NCBI GenBank assembly: GCA_944325415.1
Contig: CALUZW010000010.1
Span: 28,509-92,508 of the forward strand
Length of the DNA stretch: 64,000 nt
Direction of reading: 5' to 3'
DNA from: an uncultured Bacteroidales bacterium
GTDB lineage: Bacteria; Bacteroidota; Bacteroidia; Bacteroidales; UBA11471
The notes beneath the pieces were generated by a model that was not told the origin of the DNA, did not search any database, and worked only from the letters and a program-made list of their open reading frames with translations. The translations under genes were made by a program, and so were the position numbers. This document shows, one piece after another, positions 34,794 through 42,862 of the stretch (the stretch's first letter is position 1; every line of letters begins with the position of its first letter).

Positions 34794-36494
34794 TTAACAT
34801 TCCAACAACATATCGTTTACCGTTCCACCCGGAGGTGTCATGGGCAAGACGTTACCCTCTTCTATCACACAGGCTTCGAGAAGGAAGGGTCCGGCGGTCG
34901 AGAGCATCTCGTCTATGGCAGCCGAGAGGTCGCTGCGCTCCATGACCCGACGCGAGGGTATGCCGTAGGCCTCGGCAATCTTCATGTAATCGGGATTGAG
35001 CATCGGCGTGAAGGAATATTTGCGGTTGAAGAACATGGCTTGCCACTGGCGGACGTTGCCCAGATAGTTGTTGTTGAGCAGAATCATCTTCACGGGAGCT
35101 TTCTGTTCCATGACGGTGCCCAGTTCCTGCAAGTTCATCTGCAAGCCGCCGTCGCCCATAAAGACACACACCGTGCGGTCGGGTACGGCAAAAGTAGCTC
35201 CCACGGCTGCGGGAAGGCCAAAGCCCATTGTTCCCAATCCGCCCGAAGTAATGATACTGCGGTTACGGGAATATTTGAAGTAGCGGGCCGACATCATCTG
35301 ATTCTGTCCCACGTCGGTAACCAGCACGGCTTCGTTGCGGGTGGCTTCACTCACGGCACGCACGACCTCACCCATGTTGAGGGGCCCGTGACCGGGGTGT
35401 ATTTCGGGCTCGATAACTCTGACACGCTCCTCTTCGGCATAAGGGGCAAACGATGCCAGCCACTCTTTGTGCTTGGCCGGCACCAGCAGGTCGGTTACGG
35501 CGCGAAGGGTATCCTTGCAGTCGCCAAGTACAGCAACGTCGACTTTCACATTCTTGTTTATCTCGGCGGGGTCGATGTCGAAATGTATGATCTTGGCCTG
35601 CTTGGCATAGGTGGCCAAATTACCGGTCACCCGGTCGTCGAAGCGCATACCCACGGCAACGAGTACATCGCACTCGTTGGTTTTCACGTTGGGTGCCAGA
35701 TTTCCGTGCATACCGAGCATACCCACGTTCAGCCGATGGTCCGAGGGAAGTGCCGAGAGACCCAGCAGGGTGCAACCGGCGGGCATATCGGCTTTCTCGA
35801 TAAAGGCCCGCAACTCGTCCTGGGCATTTCCCAGTTCGACACCCTGTCCTACAAGAACCAGCGGTCGCTGGGCCTTGTTGATGAGGTCGGCCGCCATGAT
35901 GACCGACATGGAGTCGGTATCGGGCACAGGTATGTAGCTGCGTACAAAGTCGACGGTGGTAGGCTCATAGTCAAATGTCTCGACCTGGGCGTTTTTGGCA
36001 AAGTCGAGCACAACCGGACCGGGACGTCCGCTCGAAGCCAGATAAAAGGCCCGGGCTACGGCCCAGGGTACATCTTCGGCCCGACGTATCTGGTAACTCC
36101 ATTTGGTAATGGGCTGGGTAATGCCTACCAAATCGACCTCCTGAAAGGCGTCGGAACCCAGGAATGAGGTTCCTACCTGCCCGGCAATGACAACGACAGG
36201 CGTGCTGTCTATCATGGCATCGGCTATGCCGGTGATGGTGTTGGTGGCTCCGGGGCCGCTGGTTACCAGGCACACGCCCACTTTTCCAGAGGCGCGTGCG
36301 TAGCCTTGCGCCGCGTGGGTGGCACCCTGCTCGTGGCGCACCAATATGTGGTTCAGGATATGTCGGTGGTCATACAAGGCGTCGAAAACCGGCATAATCG
36401 ACCCTCCGGGATACCCGAAGAGGGTGTCGACACCTTGATGTTCGAGTGAGCGCATCAATGCCTCAGCGCCCGTTATCGTCTCTTTGTTACTCAT
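34794..36494 (-). CDS. ilvB: Acetolactate synthase large catalytic subunit
   Basis: 566 residues, ThDP-dependent. Condenses pyruvate with pyruvate or 2-oxobutyrate. The N-terminal domain holds the catalytic Glu in LVRHEQGATHAAQGYARASG. The central FAD-binding domain includes GMRFDDRVTGN. The C-terminal ThDP/Mg motif is MGDGGLQMNLQELGT followed by NNNYLGNVRQWQ. The gene is in the operon order ilvD-ilvB-ilvH. Confidence 0.96.
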   Translation of the reverse strand: MSNKETITGAEALMRSLEHQGVDTLFGYPGGSIMPVFDALYDHRHILNHILVRHEQGATHAAQGYARASGKVGVCLVTSGPGATNTITGIADAMIDSTPVVVIAGQVGTSFLGSDAFQEVDLVGITQPITKWSYQIRRAEDVPWAVARAFYLASSGRPGPVVLDFAKNAQVETFDYEPTTVDFVRSYIPVPDTDSMSVIMAADLINKAQRPLVLVGQGVELGNAQDELRAFIEKADMPAGCTLLGLSALPSDHRLNVGMLGMHGNLAPNVKTNECDVLVAVGMRFDDRVTGNLATYAKQAKIIHFDIDPAEINKNVKVDVAVLGDCKDTLRAVTDLLVPAKHKEWLASFAPYAEEERVRVIEPEIHPGHGPLNMGEVVRAVSEATRNEAVLVTDVGQNQMMSARYFKYSRNRSIITSGGLGTMGFGLPAAVGATFAVPDRTVCVFMGDGGLQMNLQELGTVMEQKAPVKMILLNNNYLGNVRQWQAMFFNRKYSFTPMLNPDYMKIAEAYGIPSRRVMERSDLSAAIDEMLSTAGPFLLEACVIEEGNVLPMTPPGGTVNDMLLEC

Positions 36495-36530
36495 TGTCTT
36501 TTCGCTTCGTTTTCTTTCGGCTCTGCCGTT

Positions 36531-38363
36531 TTATTCTATGATGCGGGTAGCGCCCTTGTCGGCCGAACTTACCATGGCCGCATAGGCACGCAAAGCTTTC
36601 GATATCTGACGTTCACGTGTGTGAGGCGTGAATGCTTTCTTGCCACGTTGCTCCTCTTCGCTCCGGCGGCGCTGCAATTCATCGTCGGAGAGATTGACCT
36701 GAATGCGGCGGGCAGGAATATCGATTTCGATGATGTCGCCGTCGCGCACCAGACCGATGTTTCCTCCGGCAGCTGCTTCGGGAGATATGTGTCCGATGGA
36801 GAGGCCCGAGGTTCCGCCCGAGAAACGTCCGTCGGTAATGAGGGCACACTCCTTGCCCAGATGACGAGATTTGATGTAGGAGGTGGGATAAAGCATCTCC
36901 TGCATACCAGGGCCGCCCTTGGGGCCTTCGTAGGTAATCACCACGACGTCGCCACTCTCGACCTTTCCGCCGAGAATACCTTCGCAAGCAGCCTCCTGCG
37001 ACTCAAATACCTTGGCGGGACCGGAGAATTTCCAGATGGAGGCATCGACACCGGCAGTCTTCACGACACAGCCGTCGAGGGCTATGTTACCGAAGAGTAC
37101 GGCCAAGCCGCCATCTTTACTGTATGCGTGCTCCACGTCGCGTATACACCCTTCGGCACGGTCGGTATCGAGCGTGGGATAGGTATTCTCCTGTGTACCC
37201 ATATGGTTGCTGAACACACCGCCGGGGGCACTGGAATAGATGCGGAGCGCTTCGGAATCGACAGTCGCCTTGTCGATGTCGTACTTGTCAATGTCTTCGG
37301 CCAATGTCGCGCCATTGACCCGACGGCAAGTCGTATCCAGAAGTCCGGCCTTATCGAGTTCACCCAGAATATTGAGTATGCCGCCGGCCCGGTTGCACTC
37401 TTGTATGGAGTACTTCTGTGTATTGGGAGCCAGTTTGCAGAGGCAGGGCACATGACGGCTCAGGCGGTCGATGTCGGCCATCTTAAAGTCGACACCGCCT
37501 TCGTTGGCCACAGCCAGGAGGTGCAGTATCGTATTGGTGGAACCGCCCATGGCAATATCGAGGGTCATGGCGTTGAGGAAGGCTGCACGGGTGGCTATGC
37601 TGCGCGGCAAGACACTCTCGTCGCCCTCTTCATAATATTTATATGTATTCTTCACGATGAGTCGGGCTGCATCGCGGAAGAGTTGTACCCGATTGGCATG
37701 GGTGGCCAGGATTGTTCCGTTACCGGGGAGAGAGAGACCGATAGCCTCGGTCAGGCAGTTCATCGAGTTTGCCGTGAACATTCCCGAACAACTGCCGCAG
37801 CCGGGACAGGAGCAACTCTCGATGCGGGCTATCTCCTCATCGCTTACCGTAGTGTCGGCCGCCTTGACCATCGCTGTGATGAGGTCGGCATTCTCACCGT
37901 TGTACTTGTGCGACTCCATGGGACCACCCGAAACAAACACGGCGGGAATGTTCAACCGCATGGCGGCCATGAGCATACCGGGTGTTATCTTGTCGCAGTT
38001 GCTGATGCACACCATGGCGTCGGCCTTGTGCGCATTGACCATATATTCGACGCTGTCGGCTATCAGGTCGCGCGAGGGAAGAGAATAGAGCATTCCGTCG
38101 TGCCCCATGGCGATACCATCGTCGATGGCTATTGTATCGAACTCGGCAGCAAAACAGCCAAGTTTTTCAATTTCGGATTTGACAATCTGGCCTATCTCGT
38201 GCAGATGCACGTGGCCCGGGACAAACTGGGTGAATGAATTGACGACGGCAATTACCGGACGTCCTATCTGCTCTTCTTTCATGCCGTTGGCACGCCACAG
38301 GGCACGTGCACCGGCCATTCGCCGGCCTTGTGTGCAGACTGCACTACGCAATTCGTGTTTCAT
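36531..38363 (-). CDS. ilvD: Dihydroxy-acid dehydratase
   Basis: 610 residues from ATG 38363 ([13 protein letters not shown]). An upstream in-frame extension to 38399 overlaps the attenuator stem. Dehydrates dihydroxy-isovalerate/methylvalerate to the oxo acid. Fe-S ligands lie in [12 protein letters not shown] and [19 protein letters not shown]. The C-terminal block [26 protein letters not shown] carries the active-site Ser. First structural gene of the operon, preceded by the leader peptide and attenuator at 38376-38538. Confidence 0.96.
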   Translation of the reverse strand: MKHELRSAVCTQGRRMAGARALWRANGMKEEQIGRPVIAVVNSFTQFVPGHVHLHEIGQIVKSEIEKLGCFAAEFDTIAIDDGIAMGHDGMLYSLPSRDLIADSVEYMVNAHKADAMVCISNCDKITPGMLMAAMRLNIPAVFVSGGPMESHKYNGENADLITAMVKAADTTVSDEEIARIESCSCPGCGSCSGMFTANSMNCLTEAIGLSLPGNGTILATHANRVQLFRDAARLIVKNTYKYYEEGDESVLPRSIATRAAFLNAMTLDIAMGGSTNTILHLLAVANEGGVDFKMADIDRLSRHVPCLCKLAPNTQKYSIQECNRAGGILNILGELDKAGLLDTTCRRVNGATLAEDIDKYDIDKATVDSEALRIYSSAPGGVFSNHMGTQENTYPTLDTDRAEGCIRDVEHAYSKDGGLAVLFGNIALDGCVVKTAGVDASIWKFSGPAKVFESQEAACEGILGGKVESGDVVVITYEGPKGGPGMQEMLYPTSYIKSRHLGKECALITDGRFSGGTSGLSIGHISPEAAAGGNIGLVRDGDIIEIDIPARRIQVNLSDDELQRRRSEEEQRGKKAFTPHTRERQISKALRAYAAMVSSADKGATRIIE

Positions 38364-38375
38364 ATATTCTTTCCT

Positions 38376-38415
38376 TAAAAAGAAAACCTTTCTTCGCATA
38401 TCAAGAAGAAAGGTT
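38376..38415 (-). terminator. ilv attenuator terminator hairpin
   Basis: On the minus strand AACCTTTCTTC (38415-38405) pairs perfectly with GAAGAAAGGTT (38395-38385) over a 9-nt loop, followed by TTCTTTTT. It ends just before ilvD. Its 5' arm can alternatively pair with the segment at 38470-38459. Confidence 0.85.
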
Positions 38416-38458
38416 CCCTCATCGTTATATCTTATGTTTTACATAAACATTCTGCACG

Positions 38459-38470
38459 ACCTTTCTTCTT
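38459..38470 (-). promoter_or_regulatory. ilv attenuator antiterminator segment
   Basis: AAGAAGAAAGGT, 2 nt after the leader stop codon, is the exact reverse complement of ACCTTTCTTCTT at 38414-38403, the 5' arm of the terminator. The 12-bp pairing would prevent terminator formation when a ribosome stalls earlier in the leader. Confidence 0.8.
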
Positions 38471-38472
38471 TA

Positions 38473-38538
38473 TCATGCGCCCACGACGACGATAATCACT
38501 GATAGTAGACCGGTAATATGCAGAATTGCGCTAATCAT
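38473..38538 (-). CDS. ilvL: ilv operon leader peptide
   Basis: A 21-codon frame begins with ATG at 38538 and stops with TGA at 38475-38473. It has 5 Ile, 3 Leu and 4 Val among 21 residues, with LLSVIIVVV near the end. It lies about 30 nt after the predicted transcription start. The stop codon abuts the antiterminator strand. It is a regulatory peptide whose slow translation senses branched-chain aminoacyl-tRNA. It is too short for standard gene finders. Confidence 0.85.
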   Translation of the reverse strand: MISAILHITGLLSVIIVVVGA

Positions 38539-38575
38539 AATTCAAGCTTTTTTATGGCTTCTCGTAATGATGATG

Positions 38576-38606
38576 CAAAGGTAAGTCTTTATATGAATAT
38601 TCCAAA
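38576..38606 (-). promoter_or_regulatory. Promoter of the ilv operon
   Basis: On the minus strand TTTG (38606-38603), 19 nt, TACCTTTG (38583-38576) is a full-consensus Bacteroidetes promoter, about 38 nt before the leader peptide start. Confidence 0.85.
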
Positions 38607-38607
38607 A

Positions 38608-38850
38608 GAAAAAGAGAGAAAATATATCGGGTTATGTAGAAATATATCTCTGTTTCCATATTTTTTCTATCAATTTATCGGAAAATCAACTTCGTTTACC
38701 AACATTTTTCTTTTGAAAAAGAAGCCAGAAATTCATAGAAAAAACTATTTCCCGACACATCTGCCCGGTAACGGGCTCTGCTCCGGGCTTTTCAATACAA
38801 AAAGTGGGCCGGGAAGAAAATCGTGTCCCGCATTTTTTGAAATGCCATAA
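38608..38850. other. AT-rich intergenic stretch
   Basis: Between the divergent ilv and barrel-protein promoters. No gene was recognised. A hairpin, GCCCGG (38763-38768) with CCGGGC (38783-38788) followed by four T, resembles a terminator but has no obvious gene in front of it. Confidence 0.5.
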
Positions 38851-38882
38851 TTTGTGTATACGATGAGAATTATGTACGTTTG
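38851..38882 (+). promoter_or_regulatory. Promoter of the second BamA/TamA-like gene
   Basis: TTTG (38851-38854), 20 nt, TACGTTTG (38875-38882), 43 nt before the ATG. Confidence 0.8.
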
Positions 38883-38924
38883 TATGCCTTTTTGTCCGAT
38901 GTTTTTTAAGTACGGAACCCGTTT

Positions 38925-41255
38925 ATGAAATTGCGCCTGCTGTTGCTCCTCCCGGTCATTGTCCCGCTGCTGTTTTCCTGCCGGGCTACCAAGCATGTGG
39001 GCGAAGGCGAATACCTGCTCGACCGCGTGTCGCTCTCGACCGACAACCGCGAGCTGAAAAACAGCGAACTGAAATCGTATATCCGACAGGAACCCAACCA
39101 CAAGACCTTCGGTCTCATAGGGCTCCCCCTGTTTTTCTACAACCTCTCCAACGACAAGGACAACGGCTGGAACCGCTGGCTGCGCCGCATCGGTACACCA
39201 CCGGTCATCTACGACAGCCAACTGACCGAGAAATCGCGCAGCCAGATAGAGAAGGCACTCTACAACAAAGGCTACACCGATGCAGTCGTTACCGTTGACA
39301 CGGTCAAGCACAAGAAACGCATCAAGGTAAAATATAAAGTAGAGTCGGGCGCACCTTATCATATAGACCGCATCACCTACCGCGTTCCCGACGACTCCAT
39401 AAGGAATATCGTGCTGGCCGACTCGGCCAACTCTCTCATTCACCCGGGAAAGCTCTTCGACCGCAACATTCTCGAACAGGAGCGCCAGCGCATCACTGCC
39501 CGGCTGCGGAACAAAGGGTATTTCGCCTTCAACAAAGAGTATATCTCCTATGTCGCCGACACAACCATCGGACGCAAGGGGGTCGACCTCGAACTCTTCC
39601 TGTCGGATATTCCCGTGGCCGATTCCACTCGTGAAGAAGTTGTAGCGTTCCGCCAGCACAACACCTATACCGTGCGGAACGTCTACTTCATTACCGACTA
39701 CAATCCGATGGGAAGCACTCCTGAGGAGAAGTATGCCATAAAAGACACCATCTTGTACAAAGGCTACTACATTCTCTACGGCGAAAAGGAGTATCTGCAC
39801 CCCTCGACCCTGGTGGAGAACTGCTACATCATGCCGGGGGCCGCCTACTCAACCCGCATGGTCGACAACACCTATTCGGCTTTTTCCCGGCTGGAAGTAC
39901 TGAAATATGTCAACATACAGTTTACTCCCGTTCGGGGCGGAGAGACACCGCAAATCGACTGCCACATTTTCCTCACCGAAGGAAAAGCCCAACTGGTAAC
40001 GACAGAAGTCGAGGGCACCAACTCGGCCGGAAATTTCGGTTTTTCGCTCGGTCTCTCCTACAAACACCGGAACATCTTTCACGGGTCGCAAACGTTCAAT
40101 GCCCGGTTCAGAGCCGCCTACGAAAACATTACCGGCGACCTGGGTGGTCTCCTGTCGAACAACTACCTCGAACTCAACGGCGAAATAGGGGTATCGTTTC
40201 CAAAATTCCTTTTCCCCTTTGTCAGCACCTCGTTCCTGCGGCGCATGCGTGCCACGACCGACTTCACCGTCAATATCGACTACCAGCAGCGGCCCGAGTA
40301 TGTGAGGGTCATCTCGGGTGCCGGCTGGAACTATAAATGGTACACGCGGGGCAACCGCTTCCGCCACCACTTCGACCTGGTCGACGTGAACTATGTATAC
40401 CTGCCGCAAATGACTGCCGCCTTCAAAAACAACCTCGACAGCATCGCCGCCGACAACCCCCTGCTCCGATACAGCTACGAAGACCACTTCATCATGCGGT
40501 CGGCCTATGTGTTTTACATGTCAAACCTGAGAAACAACATCGCCTCATCGGCCAAGCAGCGGAAAATCTACACCCTGCGGTCGGCCTGGGAGATTGCCGG
40601 CAACCTGCTCTACGCCATCTCTACCCTCTCCTCGATGAAGCGGGCCCCCTCGGGCGAATACGAGATACTCGGCATCAGCTACTCGCAATATGCCAAGGCC
40701 GACCTCGACTATGCCTATACGCTGAACCTGAACGAGAAAAATGCATTGGCCTTCCATGTCGGGGCGGGAATTATCTATCCGTACGGAAACTCCGACATGG
40801 TGCCGTTTGAGAAACGGTACTACTCGGGTGGAGCCAACAGCGTGAGGGGCTGGTCGGTGCGGACACTGGGTCCGGGTACCTACTCGGGACACAACCCGCT
40901 GGCCGACTTCATGAACCAGTGCGGCGACATCCGCCTCGACATGAACGCCGAATACCGAAGCAAACTGATATGGAAACTCGAACTGGCACTCTTCCTCGAC
41001 GCCGGCAACATCTGGACCATCAAGGACTATCCCTCGCAACCGGGCGGCCAGTTCAAGCTAAACTCCTTCTATAAGGAGATTGCACTGGCCTACGGTCTGG
41101 GCGTGCGCTTCGACTTCAACTACTTTCTGATACGCGTCGACATGGGTCTCAAAATGTATGACCCCTCCCGCATCGGAAACCGTCCGTGGGTGATTGCCCA
41201 CCACTCGTTCGACCGCGACGCCTCGTTCCACTTCGCGATAGGCTACCCGTTCTAA
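38925..41255 (+). CDS. BamA/TamA family outer membrane barrel protein
   Basis: 776 residues. The signal peptide ends in a lipobox, VPLLFSC (Cys about 19). POTRA-like repeats occupy about 30-340 (VDTVKHKKRIKVKYKVESGAPYHIDRITYRV, FDRNILEQERQRITARLRNKGYFAFNKEYI). The barrel has the GGANSVRGWSVRTLGPG loop (canonical VRG) and LDMNAEYRSKLIWKLELALFLDAGNIW, and ends AIGYPF. It is a clear paralogue of the 25166-27469 gene but has no adjacent tamB. It probably acts in outer membrane protein or lipid insertion. No accessory gene in the neighbourhood suggests a client. Confidence 0.83.
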   Translation: MKLRLLLLLPVIVPLLFSCRATKHVGEGEYLLDRVSLSTDNRELKNSELKSYIRQEPNHKTFGLIGLPLFFYNLSNDKDNGWNRWLRRIGTPPVIYDSQLTEKSRSQIEKALYNKGYTDAVVTVDTVKHKKRIKVKYKVESGAPYHIDRITYRVPDDSIRNIVLADSANSLIHPGKLFDRNILEQERQRITARLRNKGYFAFNKEYISYVADTTIGRKGVDLELFLSDIPVADSTREEVVAFRQHNTYTVRNVYFITDYNPMGSTPEEKYAIKDTILYKGYYILYGEKEYLHPSTLVENCYIMPGAAYSTRMVDNTYSAFSRLEVLKYVNIQFTPVRGGETPQIDCHIFLTEGKAQLVTTEVEGTNSAGNFGFSLGLSYKHRNIFHGSQTFNARFRAAYENITGDLGGLLSNNYLELNGEIGVSFPKFLFPFVSTSFLRRMRATTDFTVNIDYQQRPEYVRVISGAGWNYKWYTRGNRFRHHFDLVDVNYVYLPQMTAAFKNNLDSIAADNPLLRYSYEDHFIMRSAYVFYMSNLRNNIASSAKQRKIYTLRSAWEIAGNLLYAISTLSSMKRAPSGEYEILGISYSQYAKADLDYAYTLNLNEKNALAFHVGAGIIYPYGNSDMVPFEKRYYSGGANSVRGWSVRTLGPGTYSGHNPLADFMNQCGDIRLDMNAEYRSKLIWKLELALFLDAGNIWTIKDYPSQPGGQFKLNSFYKEIALAYGLGVRFDFNYFLIRVDMGLKMYDPSRIGNRPWVIAHHSFDRDASFHFAIGYPF

Positions 41256-41285
41256 CCGACCGAAAAGTTACAACCTGTATACAAA

Positions 41286-41319
41286 GCGGGCGGCTTGAAA
41301 TCTTTTTCAAGCCGCCCGC
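41286..41319. terminator. Bidirectional terminator
   Basis: A perfect 15-bp stem (41286-41300 with 41305-41319) has a 4-nt loop between the convergent barrel-protein and cysteine desulfidase genes. Confidence 0.85.
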
Positions 41320-41342
41320 GGTATTTCACAGAATCTTCTCTG

Positions 41343-42629
41343 TTACGGACATTTATGGGTCATGATGTCGAGGACGAGACGGTCGGTCTCGTTCATGCCC
41401 TGCGAACCGATGCGGGTAAGGTTATGTATCGTGCGGTCGACATCGTTCTCGACAATGCCTTCGACAGCCGTCACGCAGGTATGCTCCATGGCCAGCATGG
41501 CCGAAAAGACCGCCGTGGAAACCCCGCTCGTGAGTTTCATGGCACAACTCGGCTTGGCTCCGTCGCATATCATACCGGTGAGGTTGGCAACCATATTCTT
41601 CACGGCATAGGTAACCTCCTCGTATCCGCCACCCATCAGATAGGTGATTCCACAGCTCGACCCCGTGGCGGCCACCACACAACCACACAATGCCGAAAGG
41701 CGGCCAAGGCTCTGCTTGATATATATAACGGTAAGATGGCTCAGCGTCAGGGCCCGAATCATCTCCTCACGGCTTTTCTTGTTTTCTTCGGCATACACCA
41801 CCACAGGCAGGGTGGCGGCAATGCCTTGGTTTCCGCTGCCCGAATTACTCATGACAGGTATCATAGCACCGGCCATGCGGGCATCACAAGCGCCCGACGT
41901 GTAGGAGAGTATATGTGTAAAGACACTGTCGCCCATGACCCGACGCTCGTTGTCGTCGCGCAGCGAACGGCCCAACGAGTGGCCATAACGCCCCTTGAAA
42001 GAGGCTTCGGCAGCAGCCTTGTTGAGACGGGCCGACTCCAAAATGAATTCTATCTCGTCGAGGGGTGCGGTGAGGGCAAAATCATAGACTTTCCGCAAGG
42101 TAAGGCCGCAGTCGTCGTCGGCCTCCTCATCGGAAGAGGTAGTGCGGTGGTCGAGCAGTACCTGACCGTTGCACGCCTCATACACAAACGAGGTGTGCCC
42201 ACCGGCAATGACTGCCACTGCACTGTCGTCGCCGGCCGATACCGACACTTCGATATAGAGCTTCTCGGTAATATCCGGCTTCAACTGTATGTCGATGCAC
42301 TGTGCATCAATCATCTGCTTGCCCCGTTCCACATCTTCGGGGGTAATATCTTTGAGCACTTCGAGCTGATAGTCGGGATTTCCGGCCAATGCTCCAAGAG
42401 CCACGGCAATAGGCAATCCTATCATACCTGTTCCCGGAATGCCTACACCCATGGCGTTTTTCAGGATATTGGCACTCAACAGGACCTCAATCTTCCGGGG
42501 TTCTTTTCCCAACAACCGTGCGGCTTTCGACACGCACAAGGCAACAGCTATCGGTTCGGTACAACCTATGGCCGGCACCACTTCCCGTTTTATCAGACGC
42601 ACGATGGCATCTCTCTCTGTTTTTTCCAT
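41343..42629 (-). CDS. L-cysteine desulfidase family protein (CyuA/UPF0597)
   Basis: 428 residues from ATG 42629. Related to the alpha chain of [4Fe-4S] serine dehydratases. It would break down L-cysteine to pyruvate, ammonia and sulfide. Blocks: PAIGCTEPIAVALCVSKAA, GMGVGIPGTGMIGLPIAVALGAL-like glycine-rich part, SNSGSGNQGIAATLPVV, GCVVAATGSSCGITYLMGG, and GMICDGAKPSCAMKL, which supply the conserved cysteines for the Fe-S cluster. A -7 box is at 42654-42661 on the minus strand. Confidence 0.87.
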   Translation of the reverse strand: MEKTERDAIVRLIKREVVPAIGCTEPIAVALCVSKAARLLGKEPRKIEVLLSANILKNAMGVGIPGTGMIGLPIAVALGALAGNPDYQLEVLKDITPEDVERGKQMIDAQCIDIQLKPDITEKLYIEVSVSAGDDSAVAVIAGGHTSFVYEACNGQVLLDHRTTSSDEEADDDCGLTLRKVYDFALTAPLDEIEFILESARLNKAAAEASFKGRYGHSLGRSLRDDNERRVMGDSVFTHILSYTSGACDARMAGAMIPVMSNSGSGNQGIAATLPVVVYAEENKKSREEMIRALTLSHLTVIYIKQSLGRLSALCGCVVAATGSSCGITYLMGGGYEEVTYAVKNMVANLTGMICDGAKPSCAMKLTSGVSTAVFSAMLAMEHTCVTAVEGIVENDVDRTIHNLTRIGSQGMNETDRLVLDIMTHKCP

Positions 42630-42653
42630 GTTTCGGATAGGTTTTTCTGTGGA

Positions 42654-42661
42654 CAAAAGTA
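42654..42661 (-). promoter_or_regulatory. -7 box TACTTTTG of the cysteine desulfidase gene
   Basis: TAnnTTTG match 25 nt before ATG 42629 on the minus strand. No well-spaced -33. Confidence 0.5.
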
Positions 42662-42755
42662 CAAAGAATGAGGCTAAGTAAGAAATTTTACAACAAGAGA
42701 TTTAATGCTTAACAATTGTTTGTAGAAATAGAAACGAGAGGACAACATAAATCGA

Positions 42756-42763
42756 TATATTTG
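42756..42763 (+). promoter_or_regulatory. -7 box TATATTTG of the alpha-2-macroglobulin gene
   Basis: TAnnTTTG match 100 nt before ATG 42863. No -33 at 19-21 nt. Confidence 0.45.
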
Positions 42764-42862
42764 TAACGAATAGTGCGACTGTAAATAAAAAAGTTTCACC
42801 CGTCTCAACCGGTTACAGTCTATTCTCACGACACGTCGGTCCAACACCTCAAATCGTATGCC

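Noticed and set aside
36621..38237. 538-codon plus-strand frame opposite ilvD
   Set aside because: Shadow of ilvD. The ilvD frame has all catalytic blocks and a promoter. The antisense frame has neither.
38518..38850. 110-codon open frame on the plus strand in the ilv/barrel intergenic region
   Set aside because: It runs antisense to the ilv promoter and leader, has no family resemblance, and is composed of AT-rich low-complexity sequence.
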